The notes: generated by a model from the letters alone, not told the origin. Shown: positions 45,062 through 58,058, counted from the stretch's first letter. The stretch: DNA of 64,000 bases from Argopecten irradians (GCF_041381155.1 NC_091140.1:21604864-21668863); one strand, 5' to 3'. A program made the numbers and translations.

Positions 45062-46553
45062 GAATGACGAAACGCTTTATTGTACATTAACAGTTATAAC
45101 ACAATACATAGAAAAGCCGTAACTTATGGATAAGCAGATGTAGACTTACAGTTTTGGTATGTGATATTTAAGGAACAAAGTAGATTCTAGGGGTTGCTGC
45201 TTTTATTGAAGTTTCATTTAAGGATTAAATTACAATTTTGAAATTAATGTAATGACAGTTTGGCGACATCAGATGATATCAATATATTTATCATTACTAC
45301 ACTATGAGCACTTTCCTGTGTTGTGATTATAGCTTTAATACCAGATTCTTTAATCCAAGTAACAAATACCAGGTAGGAGAAAACAAATCTGTCCTGAAAG
45401 CAATTTTTCAATATGATTTTGTAATATGCAAATGTGATAACAAACATACCATTTTAAAATCAAAAGTCTCAACATATTAAGAAATAAATGATTTCCAAAT
45501 GTTTGAATTCTGCAAACATTTTTGGTGAGAAAAATATGCTCTTTGTATATTTACAATGGTAAGTTTTAAGTACATGTTCATGTATCTAACAAAAAATACC
45601 ACAAATAATATTTACTACTGTTGTAACTTTGAATTGATAAAAATAAATTACATTGTAAATAACAGCATAATAACTCCATGTAAATCAAAACATAAGTAAT
45701 ATTAAAATAAAAATGTTTTTAAAAAATAGTTCAAAATAGAGAAAATAAGGAGCTTATACATATAGATAATTGACATTTCCAATGCCATTATGATATTCAC
45801 ATACTTTTACAAGTACTAAAATCAACATTCTAGGAAACCTTTCAATTAAACTATTATTATCACTATTAAACTTTGGTAAGTGGTTTGAAGAAGCTGGCAA
45901 ATTATATGGCATAGATATATTTTACAAGTGGAAGGAAGTAGAATTTTGAATATTTTCAAATGAAACATTTCATAAACTTTGCAGATTAAACTTCAAACAT
46001 TACTACATAGCTGAAACACAGTTTTATCCAACAAATGCAAACATGATGCGTTTAAAATGAATCATTCAAAACCGAAATTGTACAAATCTTGGTATTTTAT
46101 GAATATATACATGTATATATATAAATCAATACAAGAATCATTGCAACAACTTTTACAGTAAAAAGAAGGGAATGGCAAAGTTGCAAAGACACTGTCAAAT
46201 AACATTTTATCATATAAGCACAAAGGCACAGCAAAAGTAGTTTTAAAATTGAATGACGATATATGTCATGGTACATCGATTCCATCTACAAATGTAGCGG
46301 TAACTAAGAGAACCAAGGCATGTCCTCTCAACTTCCAAGATTGTTTATATTTGTCAACTAGGATTTAAAAAAGATTCTGGCAAGCAAGAGCATATAGCCT
46401 CCTTTTCAGTATTGAGTGTGTACGGGAAATAATCAACCCTTTTTATCATCTTTTTCATCATCCATTCTGATCGTATTTTTCAGGAAAAAAAAACATCCAT
46501 AAGACAATTAAACACATCACTACTTCTGTCATTCCATATAGGTATCAATCCGA

Positions 46554-46944
46554 TCTATCAGAGTTCATTCCCTTTGTTTCACTCTGTCCAATCAGAACTC
46601 CTCTGATGTAAAACATGACCTCAGATGTATTAGGTGTAAGAATATGAAAGAAATTGTTTTCTTCGCTTGAAAACTTAATTATGCCAGAAAATGAACAGCT
46701 ATTAAAATGTTGAACTTAAAGCCTTATTTCAAGAAATTAAATGTAATTTTTCTCCTTGGAGATGTACAACACACAGCATCCATGAACAAACGCTTTTCAA
46801 GGGGTAGTGTCCTCAATGGCAACCTTGTATCACATCTGAGCTTCATGTACAACCAATTGAGTTACAATCGATGAGCTCCCATAGTGCACTATAGATCTAG
46901 CTGTCAGCTAATGGAGTGAAACGAAGGGAAGTAACTCTGATAGA
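46554..46944. mobile_element. MITE of the gagttatctccctt class, 391 bp
   Basis: The left end TCTATCAGAGTTCATTCCC and the right end GGGAAGTAACTCTGATAGA are complementary. The pairing extends to GTTTCACTC/GAGTGAAAC, giving about 30-bp terminal repeats. The interior shows no open frame of interest. Confidence 0.8.
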
Positions 46945-48515
46945 TAAAAATAGTATCCATGTAAATCTTAAAACTACTATTGCCAATGCCTTTTGAGGGC
47001 AACTAAGCTTGCTATAAATGTTCCCAAAAATAAACTTTAAAGACCATACCATAGTTGGTCTTACAACAATATCAGTATTACTGTACTGATATCTATATAG
47101 ATATATTCATCAATATATAGCAGTCAAAATAAAAACAATGTAATATATAATAAAAAAAAAATGGATTGCCTTTCATAATGTCCATGATGATGCTCAGGAT
47201 GATCTCTTGTAAAGAAAACAAGTCAAATATTCAACTTTCCAATATAATTGTTTGTTGGCTAGAAGTCCACGTTTGGAACAGAATTTGTATCCAGAATTAT
47301 GAAAAAGTTCTACATATTATTAAAGCAAAATTTGTACACAGTTTGAATCAGTGGGTGTGTTTTTTCCAGTAAATGCAATACCGGTAATTGTCTAGTTCAA
47401 AATATGACACAAATTTTTTTTATTTTTAATGATCCTTTTTAGTTCTACCATGTCAATTCAAGAATATATTGACAATTAAGAAACATTAACACTTTAATTA
47501 AGAACTTCAGATTGAAGCGGTATCCCTTGCCAGTGTCTCAAATTATTTGTCTTATGTTAATATCATAAATTAAAGTAAATAGAACTTTACAAGAGTACTT
47601 CTAAAATTATTGAAATCCATCAAAGATATATTTATATATATATCAAAATGCATGGTACTCTGAGCTTTTAGTCCTGAAATGTATACAAAGACAAAATATG
47701 TTTTTTTCATTCGTATAAGAAAGAACCTAGTTGAGCCTTACTGCCGTTCTATCATAAGATTGCACGATTGTGCTACAGTACTAGTGTATCGACTCACTGT
47801 AGCTATATATATATATTATAGTAGATTACATGGCTTCATGTTACAGGTGAAGTGTCTATATAACACGCATTGTGATTGGCCGAGTTGATCTAAAATAGTA
47901 AATAGAGGATATTTATCAAGGTAATATATTATAACTACCTTTGCAGCCTTTCATCTTATTTAATAATACTATCAAGTGAAAAGTTCATACATAATCAAAG
48001 ATCTGTACATTTAAGAATATATGTTGAAAGATTCACAGAGAGACAGAAATCTTTTAGGATACAGTGGACACTTGTTAAAATATCACTGTATAACATTTTT
48101 TAAGTAAATAAAAAATTCATCAAATACATACATATTTTTGAAGTAATCATATTTAGCATATTTCGCACTGGATAATTTGCACTAAAATATTATTGTGCTT
48201 TATCGTGTTTTCTACATAATGCTAGTTTACCTACATGTATCATTACATGTGAATTCATCACTGTGCTAATCTGCGCAAAATTAAAACTTGGTTGCACAAA
48301 AAAATAAGAATGTTAACAGAATTACAGTACACATTTACATGTAATTAACAATAAACAGATACACCCAACGTTAACAGATGACTCAAATTTTCAGCTTGTA
48401 AACATTCAAATTGTATCGATTAGTAACAATCTTAACTTATCAGACAAAGACTATTTGCTTTCTACACCAAATTTACATTTGAAAGTTTCTGTATATAATG
48501 TGTGATCCGCCATTT

Positions 48516-48595
48516 TGTCATCCTCGATACTTCAGGGGTTCCTATCACTTACAATCTCTTAATTGGAACTCATGGAGTATCAAGGATGCCATTTT
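48516..48595. repeat. Small palindromic dispersed repeat
   Basis: CATCCTCGATACTTCAGGGG...GGAGTATCAAGGATG folds on itself. Related 'CATCCTTGATATTACAGGGG' sequence occurs at 30104 and, inverted, near 1276-1310. Confidence 0.6.
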
Positions 48596-48990
48596 GTAGG
48601 AGATATATAATAATAAGGCTAATTCAATGCCTGGATAAATTTGGAGTGGTAAACCATACTACATGTACTGTATAGCTGCTTCCATCATGAAAATTTGATC
48701 CACAAAATATTGAGAAGTGATTGAATTATTATCATATATACCTGAAAGCCTGATCGAAAATTTTGAACTCAAAATTTTTTTTTTTTTAAATGTGAAAATT
48801 TTGACCCACAAAAATATGCAGCTATACTATACAGTATGTAAAAGTAACTGATTTTTATGAACAGTTTCACTTTTAGATGAGTGATGCAGGTGATCTATTA
48901 TATGTATGAGCTAGCTAGGACACAATATCTTGTTTACTCCGACTAAAGTTTAACAAGTATATGAGACTACGGTGTTGCTACACTGTACCA

Positions 48991-49392
48991 TCACTGTGTG
49001 ACAGGAGTCACATTGTGTTCCTTGTTCAAATGTTCATCTCTCTCTGCTTCGCTGTAGAAGAAATTGTAACAGACTGGACATTGTGTAGTATGATAGGTGA
49101 GCATTCCTTCAGAGAACTTGGGTACCTCTAGAGTTCGTAGTTCTCCAGTGGTCCCTGAACCAGTAGGTGTGAACAATTCTTTCTCACATACCTTGTGTCG
49201 TTCACGCATGTGCTTTCGTTTGGACATTTCATCACCGAAATATCCATTACAGAGTGGGCATTTAACGAATTCACTGTACTGTTCTTCCTCTTCATGGCGG
49301 TCACGCTCGGCACGTGATGAGAATTCGCTTCCACAAATGCTACAAGCAAACAACAGAAGATTTGATGACGATGATGAAGAGGACTTGGTAGG
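48991..49392 (-). CDS. Gene C exon 2: C2H2 zinc fingers
   Basis: It encodes a poly-Ser stretch, then FACSICGSEFSSRAERDRH, CPLCNGYF...HMRERH and CPVCYNFF...HLNKEH, ending NVTPVTQ. The frame is open upstream to 49629, so the true acceptor could be earlier. Confidence 0.75.
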   Translation of the reverse strand, partial: PTKSSSSSSSNLLLFACSICGSEFSSRAERDRHEEEEQYSEFVKCPLCNGYFGDEMSKRKHMRERHKVCEKELFTPTGSGTTGELRTLEVPKFSEGMLTYHTTQCPVCYNFFYSEAERDEHLNKEHNVTPVTQ

Positions 49393-51301
49393 CTGGCATG
49401 TAGATGTTGACTTTTGACTATCTGTTTCATATCTTGAATCCAAACCATGTCTGCATGTCAAATTTTGCATTTGGAATTTTTTGTTTAAATGTAGGTAAGT
49501 CTGAAAGTGGACGATTGTATACCTTTTTTCTTGGGCGTCTACTCTTATCTTCCACATTGTCAAGCAGTCCTCGTAATCTAGGTGAGTAAGAATCATCCTG
49601 CTCACTTCTGGGAGATTCAGAGTCATCACTTAACACATCAAAGTCAGACCCTACGTCTGCCATTTCAGTATAATTCACTGGATTTTTTCTCCCTGAAGAC
49701 AGTCTAGTTGAATATGGTCCCTTGCCTCGGTTCCTTTTTTCCAGTAAGGATCGTGTGAGCAAATCAAACTTTCGATTAGCTTTTTCTGTAGGCGTCATTG
49801 ACGTTCCTACTCTCATTGCAATTGATGTTTCTATTGGACTAGTGACTGAAACATTTTCTCCCTGCTGGCTTTTGTCTCCAGAAACATCTCCAGGAAACAG
49901 ATCTTGGAATGATACGAATGGAAGTCTGTAGACCAGGGAGTTATCCTGATCCTCTCCCATATTGGACTGATTCATCGAACTCGGTGTACCATTTTTATTT
50001 CCAATACTGACCTTCTCTGTCGGCACACTACTTTTGTAAGCTTCAGCTAAGCTTTTTCCTTTCAGAATCTTTAAAAGGATGGAATTTTTGGTTGTTTCTG
50101 ATATCGGCCCTGAATCAGAATTTTGTCTCTGGTCATATTGTGATGTATCTATATCGGTGTCAATCTCCATCTCTGGTTCCCCAACATCAGAGTCCTGTGG
50201 CTCTTCTTTGATTGATGTGACCGACATCTCCATGGGATCATCGTTACTTTCTGCTTGTGACGGATAAAACTGAGCTGGAGTATTACATCCACTGGAACTT
50301 TGACTATTCTCAGCCTCACTGTTGTTTCCCTCTTCGTTTTCTGTCGGCCATTTTGGCTGCGAGTCCTCGTCATTATTATTCCACACTGGTTCCTCTTTGA
50401 TTACAATTCCACCGGGTAACGTCTCACTGATTATTTGATTACTATTGCTTTCATCATTATTTACACTAGATTCCTTCTCCTTGTCGGAATCTTTCTGTTT
50501 ATATATTCTATCTTCACTTTGCTCTTTTATGGCGGTATACTCCTGTGACGACTCATCATTCTGAGTTACTGGAGTGGATCTGTCTACCTCACTAGAATCC
50601 ATTTTTATGTTCTGACCTACAATGGCATCAGAAACTTTTTGACTATTTGCTGTCAGTACTGGTGGAACATTCCGTGTTGACGCTGTGCTCATGGGGATCA
50701 TCAGTCCAGACAAAATGGATGCTACAGATGCTGGTTCCTTGGGTTGTGTTGGTGGGGCTGGGTTCTCCTCCTCCTTTGACCTCAATGCTTCCTTACTGAC
50801 AGGGCTGAGATACATGTTGTCCTCCCCACATAAGGTCTGCACCAGATAGGGGTATTTTTTAACTGACGTGTCACTTGTCAAACCTTCTGACCCTGAAGCA
50901 TTTATGCTGATATCCGACAACTTTTCAGCACTATCCTCTGCCTGCCAGCCTCCCTCATGAGCTGGTATCATCTTATTTGCATAAGATAAGTCCGGTGTCA
51001 TCTTTCTTTTTCGTTTTGATTTTGGACCCATAGACCAGATGTTTGATACCTTACAGATGTTTTGGTCCCCATTCGTATTGTGAGGCGAAATAAATCCTGT
51101 ATTTCTTTGTCTAAAGTTCCCAAGCGTCTCATGAATTTTCACCACATGGTTGTCTGTAGGCGTCAGTGCTACACAAATCAACGCATCCACTTCTATAGGA
51201 TTCTTGTACTTCTCCTGACAGAGGCTCAGGACAGCTGCTCTAAGCACTGATGCAATTCTTTCCCTTTCCTTCATTCTGGCTACTTTTGTCTTGTTCACCA
51301 T
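48991..51301 (-). CDS. Gene C: SLCQEKY/IKEEP protein with C2H2 zinc fingers
   Basis: Model: exon 51301-49523 and exon 49392-48991, joined in phase 0 (AAAAAG|GTATAC to TGCCAG|CCT), about 726 residues. It starts MVNKTKVARMKERERI and shares VLSLCQEKY and VDALICVALTPT with gene B (residues about 15-55). IKEEP sites fall at about residues 301 and 364 within a tail related to genes A and B. The C-terminal exon has one degenerate finger (CSICGSEF...H without its last His) and two full C2H2 fingers (CPLC-x12-H-x4-H and CPVC-x12-H-x4-H). The 130-bp intron is a best guess: without a splice the two frames do not connect. It is probably a nuclear factor. Confidence 0.65.
49523..51301 (-). CDS. Gene C main coding exon
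   Basis: 593 codons from ATG 51301. It carries the SLCQEKY module, the Ser/Asp-rich tail with IKEEP sites, a KNSILLKILKGKSLAEAYK segment, and an acidic-then-basic end (SDDSESPRSEQ, SRRPRKK). The acceptor TTTTGCAG at 51330 lies 29 bp before the ATG, and the 28 bases between have stops in all frames, so upstream exons must be non-coding. Confidence 0.8.
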
Positions 51302-51329
51302 AATAAACCCTTTCTCAGCTAGCTAATTC
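51302..51329 (-). other. 5' UTR portion of gene C exon and its splice acceptor
   Basis: TTTTGTTTTGCAG ends at 51330 on the minus strand. The following GCTGAGAAA is like the start of gene B exon 3 (GCTGAGAAACAG), but here it has in-frame stops. Confidence 0.55.
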
Positions 51330-51417
51330 CTGCAAAACAAAATAGAATAAATTAAATATATAATAATAATAATATATACAAGTAAGTAATATTCATTGTC
51401 ATGACAAACTTTTAAAG

Positions 51418-54400
51418 AACCAGTTGGTACAAGTCCAAAGTGACCCTTGGTCCACATTTTAACTACCAGCTGGTACTAGTCCACAATGGCTTCTGGTTCC
51501 CATCTTACTTCCAGCTCGTACTAGTCCACAGTGACCCCTGGTCCCCATCTTAACTACCAGCTGGTACAAGTCCACAATGACCCCTGGTCCCCATCTTAAC
51601 TACCAGCTGGTACTAGTCCACAATGACCCCTGGTCCCCATCTTAACTACCAGCTGGTACTAGTCCACAGTGACCCCTGGTCACCATCTTAACTCCCAGCT
51701 GTTACTAGTCCACAATGACCTCTGGTCCCCATCTTAACAACCAGCTGGTACTTGTCCACAGTGACCCCTTGTCCTCATCTTAACTACCAGCTGGTACTAG
51801 ACCACAGTGACCCCTGGTCCACATCTTAACTTCCACCTGGTCCACATCTTACTACTAGCTGGTACTAGTCCACAATGACCCCTGGTCCACATCTTAACTA
51901 CCAGCTGGTACTAGTCCACAGTGACCCCTGCTCCCAATCTTACATGAAACTACCAGCTGGTACTAGTCCACAGTGACCCCTGGTTCACATCTTAGCTACC
52001 CACTGGTACTAGTCCACAGTGACCACTGGTCCACATCCTTAAACTACCAGTTGGTACAAGTCCACAATGTCACCTGGTCTACAATTTAACTACCAGCTGG
52101 TACTAGTCCACAGTGACCCCTGGTCCCCAACATAACTACCAGCTGGTACAAGTCCACAATGACCCCTGGTCCCCATCTTAACTACCAGCTGGTATAAGTC
52201 CACAATGACCCCTGGTCCCCTACTTAACTACCAGCTAATACAAGTCCACAATGACCTCTGTTCACCATCTTAACTACCAGCTGGTACAAGTCCACAATAA
52301 CCCCTGGTCACCATCGTAACTACCAGTTGGTACTAGTCCACAGTGACCCCTGGTCCCCATCTTAACTACCAGCTGGTACTAGTCCACAGTGACCCCTGGT
52401 CCCCATCTTAACTACCAGCTGGTACAAGTCCACAGTGACCCCTGGTCCCCATCTTAACTACCAGCTGGTACTAGTCCACAGTGACCCCTGGTCCCCATCT
52501 TAACTACCAGCTGGTACAAGTCCACAGTGACCTCTGTTCACCATCTTAACTACCAGCTGGTACAAGTCCACAGTGACCCCTGTTCACCATCTTAACTACC
52601 AGCTGGTACTAGTCCACAGTGACCCCTGGTCCCCATCTTAACTACCAGCTGGTACAAGTCCACAGTGACCCCTGGTCCCCATCTTAACTACCAGCTGGTA
52701 CAAGTCCACAATGACCCCTGGTCCCCATCTTAACTACCAGCTGGTACTAGTCCACAGTGACCCCTGGTCCCCATCTTAACTACCAGCTGGTACTAGTCCA
52801 CAGTGACCCCTGGTCCCCATCTTAACTACCAGCTGGTACAAGTCCACAGTGACCTCTGTTCACCATCTAAACTACCAGCTGGTACTAGCCTCCAAAGACC
52901 CTTGGTCCCCATCTTAACTTCCAGCTGGTACGTCCACAGACCCGTCACAGTACCCTGGTAACACCACTGGTACAAGTCCACAGTGACCCCTGGTCCCCAT
53001 CTTAACTACCAGCTGGTACTAGTCCACAGTGACCCCTGGTCCCCATCTTAACTACCAGCTGGTACAAGTCCACAATGACCCCTGGTTCACCATCTTAACT
53101 ACCAGCTGGTACAAGTCCACAGTGACCCCTGGTCCCCATCTTAACTACCAGCTGGTACAAGTCCACAATGACCCCTGGTCCCCATCTTAACTACCAGCTG
53201 GTACTAGTCCACAGTGACCCCTGGTCCCCATCTTAACTAACAGCTGGTACAAGTCCACAGTGACCCCTGTTCCCATCTTAACTACCAGCTGGTACAAGTC
53301 CACAATGACCCCTGGTCCCCTACTTAACTACCAGCTGGTACAAGTCCACAGTGACCCCTGGTTCCCATCTTAACTACCAGCTGGTACAAGTCCACAGTGA
53401 CCCCTGGTCCCCATCGTAACTACCAGCTGGTACTAGTCCAGTAATGACCCCTGGTCCCCATCTTAAACTACCAGCTGGTAACAAGTCCACAGTGACCCCT
53501 GGTCCCCATCTTAACTACCATGACCCCTGGCTGGTACAAGTCCACAATGACCCCTGGTTCCCATCTTAACTACCAGCTGGTACAAGTCCACAGTGACCCC
53601 TGGTCCCCATCTTAACTACCAGCTGGTACAAGTCCACAGTGACCCCTGGTCCCCATCTTAACTACCAGCTGGTACAAGTCCACAGTGACCCCTGTCCCCA
53701 TCTTTAACTACCAGCTGGTACTAGTCCACAGTGACCCCTGGTCCCCATCTTAACTACCAGCTGGTACTAGTCCACAATGACCCCTGGTCCCCATCTTAAC
53801 TACCAGCTGGTACTAGTCCACAATGACCCCTGGTCCCCATCTTAACTACCAGCTGGTACAAGTCCACAGTGACCCCTGGTCCCCATCTTAACTACCAGCT
53901 GGTACAAGTCCACAGTGACCCCTGGTCCCCATCTTAACTACCAGCTGGTACTAGTCCACAGTGACCCCTGGTCCCCATCTTAACTACCAGCTGGTACTAG
54001 TCCACAGTGACCCCTGGTCCCCATCTTAACTACCAGCTGGTACAAGTCCACAGTGACCCCTGGTCCCCATCTTAACTACCAGCTGGTACTAGTCCACAAT
54101 GACCCCTGGTCCCCATCTTAACTACCAGCTGGTACTAGTCCACAATGACCCCTGGTCCCCATCTTAACTACCAGTTGGTACAAGTCCACAGTGACCCCTG
54201 GTCCCCATTTAACTACCAGCTGGTACAAGTCCACAGTGACCCCTGGTCCCCATCTTAACTACCAGCTGGTACTAGTCCACAGTGACCCCTGGTCCCCATC
54301 TTAACTACCAGCTGGTACAAGTCCACAATGACCCCTGGTCCCCATCTTAACTACCAGTTGGTACAAGTCCACAATGACCCCTGTTCCCATCTTAACTACC

Positions 54401-57400
54401 AGCTGGTACAAGTCCACAGTGACCCCTGGTTCCCCATCTTAACTACCAGCTGGTACAAGTCCACAGTGACCCCTGGTCCCCATCTTAACTACCAGCTGGT
54501 ACAAGTCCACAATGACCCCTGGTCCCCATCTTAACTACCAGCTGGTACTAGTCCGCAATGACCCCTGGTCCCCATCTTAACTACCAGCTGGTACTAGTCC
54601 ACAGTGACCCCTGGTCCCCATCTTAACTACCAGCTGGTACAAGTCCACAGTGACCCCTGGTCCCCATCTTAACTACCAGCTGGTACTAGTCCACAGTGAC
54701 CCCTGGTCCCCATCTTAACTACCAGCTGGTACAAGTCCACAGTGACCCCTGTTCACCATCTTAACTACCAGCTGGTACTAGTCCACAGTGACCCCTGGTC
54801 CCCATCTTAACTACCAGCTGGTACAAGTCCACAGTGACCCCTGTTCACCATCTTAACTACCAGCTGGTACAAGTCCACCAGTGACCCCTGTTCACTACCT
54901 TAACTACCAGCAGGTACAAGGTCCACCAGCAGTGACCCCTGTTCACCATCTAACTACCAGCTGGTACTGGCCAATGCAACAGACTAGTACCTTTGACCCT
55001 GTTCACCATCTTAACTACCAGCTGGTACAAGTCCACAGTGACCCCTGTTCACCATCTTAACTACCAGCTGGTACTAGTCCACAGTGACCCCTGGTCCCCA
55101 TCTTAACTACCAGCTGGTACAAGTCCACAGTGACCCCTGGTCCCCATCTTAACTACCAGCTGGTACTAGTCCACAGTGACCCCTGGTCCCCAACTTAACT
55201 ACCAGCTGGTACAAGTCCACAGTGACCTCTGTTCACCATCTTAACTACCAGCTGGTACTAGTCCCACAATGACTCCCTGGTCCCCCATCTTAACTACCAG
55301 CTGGTACTAGTCCCACAATGACCCCTGGTCCCCATCTTAACTACCAGCTGGTACAAGTCCACAGTGACCCCTGGTCCCCATCTTAACTACCACATGGTAC
55401 AAGTCCACAATGACCTCTGTTTACCATCTTAACTACCAGTTGGTACTAGTCCACAGTGACCCCTGGTCCCCATCTTAACTACCAGCTGGTACAAGTCCAC
55501 AGTGACCCCTGGTCCCCATCTTAACTACCAGCTGGTACTAGTCCACAATGACCCCTGGTCCACCATCTTAACTACCAGCTGGTACAAGTCCACAGTGACC
55601 CCTGGTCCCAACTTAACTACCAGCTGGTACAAGTCCACAGTGACCCCTGTTCACCATCTTAACTACCAGCTGGTACTAGTCCACAGTGACCCTGGTCCCA
55701 TCTTAACTACCAGTTGCTACAAGTCCACAGACCCTTCCTCATTTAACTACCAGCTGGTACTAGTCCACAGTGACCCCTGGTCCCCATCTTAACTACCAGC
55801 TGGTACTAGTCCACAGTGACCCCTGGTCCCCATCTTAACTACCAGCTGGTACTAGTCCACAGTGACCCCTGGTCCCCATCTTAACTACCAGCTGGTACTA
55901 GTCCACAGTGACCCCTTGTCCTCATTTAACTACCAGCTGGTACAAGTCCACAGTGACCCTGCCTGGTCCCCATCTTAACTACCAGCTGGTACAAGTCCAC
56001 AGTGACCCCAGGTCCCCATCTTAACTACCAGCTGGTACAAGTCCACAATGACCCCTGGTCCCCATCTTAACTACCAGCTGGTACTAGTCCACAATGACCT
56101 CTGTTCACCATCTTAACTACCAGCTGGTACAAGTCCACAGTGACCCCTGGTCCCCATCTTAACTACCAGCTGGTACTAGTCCACAGTGACCCCTGGTCCC
56201 CATCTTAACTACCAGCTGGTACTAGTCCACAGTGACCCTGGTCCCCATCTTAACTACCAGCTGGTACAAGTCCACAGTGACCCTCTGGTTCCCCATCTTA
56301 ACTACCAGCTGGTACTAGTCCACAGTGACCCCTGGTCCCCATCTTAACTACCAGCTGGTACAAGTCCACAGTGACCCCTGTTCACCATCTTAACTACCAG
56401 TTGGTACTAGTCCACAGTGACCCCTGGTCCCCATCTTAACTACCAGCTGGTACAAGTCCACAGTGACCCCTGTCACCATCTTAACTACCAGTTGGTACTA
56501 GTCCCAATGACCCCTGGTCCCATCTTAACTACCAGCTGGTACTAGTCCACAATGACCCCTGGTCCCATCTTAACTACCAGCTGGTACTAGTCCACAATGA
56601 CCCCTGGTCCCCATCTTAACTACCAGCTGGTACTAGTCCACAGTGACCCCTGGTCCCCATCTTAACTACCAGTTGGTACTAGTCCACAGTGACCCCTGGT
56701 CCCCATCTTAACTACCAGCTGGTACAAGTCCACAGTGACCCCTGTTCACCATCTTAACTACCAGCTGGTACAAGTCCACAGTGACCCCTGTTCACCATCT
56801 TAACTACCAGTTGGTACTAGTCCACAGTGACCCCTGGTCCCCATCTTAACTACCAGCTGGTACTAGTCCACAGTGACCCCTGGTCCCCAACTTAACTACC
56901 AGCTGGTACAAGTCCACAGTGACCCCTGTTCCCCATCTTAACTACCAGCTGGTACTAGTCCACAATGACCCCTGTTCCCCATCTTAACTACCAGCTGGTA
57001 CTAGTCCACAATGACCCCTGGTCCCCATCTTAACTACCAGCTGGTACAAGTCCACAATGACCCCTGGTCCCCATCTTAACTACCAGCTGGTACTAGTCCA
57101 CAATGACCCTGGTCCCCATCTTAACTACCAGCTGGTACTAGTCCACAATGACCCCTGGTCCCCATCTTAACTACCAGCTGGTACAAGTCCACAGTGACCC
57201 CTGGTCCCCATCTTAACTACCAGCTGGTACAAGTCCACAATGACCCCTGGTCCCCATCTTAACTACCAGCTGGTACAAGTCCACAGTGACCCCTGGTCCC
57301 ATCTTAACTACCAGCTGGTACTAGTCCACAGTGACCCCTGGTCCCCATCTTAACTACCAGCTGGTACTAGTCCACAATGACCCCTGGTCCCCATCTTAAC

Positions 57401-57727
57401 TACCAGCTGGTACAGTCCACAATGACCTCCTGGTCACCACTTAACTACCAGCTGGTACTAGTCCCACATGACCCCTGGTCCCCATCTTAACTACCAGCTG
57501 GTACTAGTCCACTATTGAACCCCTGGTCCCCATCTTAACTACCAGCTGGTACAAGTCCACAGTGACCCCTGGTCCCCATCTTAACTACCAGTTGGTACTA
57601 GTCCACAATGACCCTGGTCCCCATGTTAACTACCAGCTGGTACAAGTCCACAATGACCTCTGTTCACCATGTTCTTAAACCAGTTGGTACTAGTCCACAT
57701 TGACCTCTGTGGTCACCATCTTAGGGT
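51418..57727. repeat. 46-bp minisatellite, about 137 copies, 6.3 kb
   Basis: The unit reads ACTACCAGCTGGTACTAGTC then CACAGTGACCCCTGGTCCCC then ATCTTA. It varies at a few fixed spots: CTAGTCC/CAAGTCC, CAGTGACC/CAATGACC, GGTCCCC/GTTCACC. Each unit holds the palindrome ACCAGCTGGT (E-box CAGCTG) and, on the other strand, GGGTCA. Edge copies are the most diverged. Long open frames inside are products of the repeat, since 46 is not a multiple of three. Confidence 0.97.
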
Positions 57728-58058
57728 CAGTTGGGTAATTGGGTCCTCAGTTGCACTAACTGGTCCCCTATGGACTAGTTGGATATTGGTTAGTTTGATT
57801 AGCTACTCATAAAAATATTTGACTATTCCCATAATATTTGATAATCATTACAAATATTTGCACACCCTTCTGATAATGCATAAAATATTCATGGTCCTGA
57901 ATGGATTTCTTCCGATTAATCAATAAAAAAACAGTTTTAAAAATGACGATTTGTCCGATTAAACGTGGAGGCTTAAAAGGGCTCAAAAACCATGACATAA
58001 TCACCCCCCCTTAATGTATTTTCCCACTGGGGTAAGACATGTAGAGAAAAATTGGCAT
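57728..58058. other. Non-coding flank of the minisatellite
   Basis: Nothing is recognised. The sequence is AT-rich with a C-run (CACCCCCCCTT) near 58002. Confidence 0.4.

Larger units (their letters stand above)
45062..48990 (-). other. Long AT-rich stretch downstream of gene C, possible 3' UTR
   Basis: A 3.9-kb stretch with no coding signal lies between the gene C stop and an AATAAA on the minus strand (45076-45081). It carries far fewer dispersed repeats than the rest of the window; one MITE (46554-46944) and one small palindrome (48516-48595) are seen. It could be a long 3' UTR of gene C, but many other AATAAA signals occur inside it. Confidence 0.35.

Noticed and set aside
54328-55792. 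Open frames of 68-96 codons inside the 46-bp minisatellite
   Set aside because: They are repetitive translation products of the array. The unit is not a multiple of three and indels between units set their ends.
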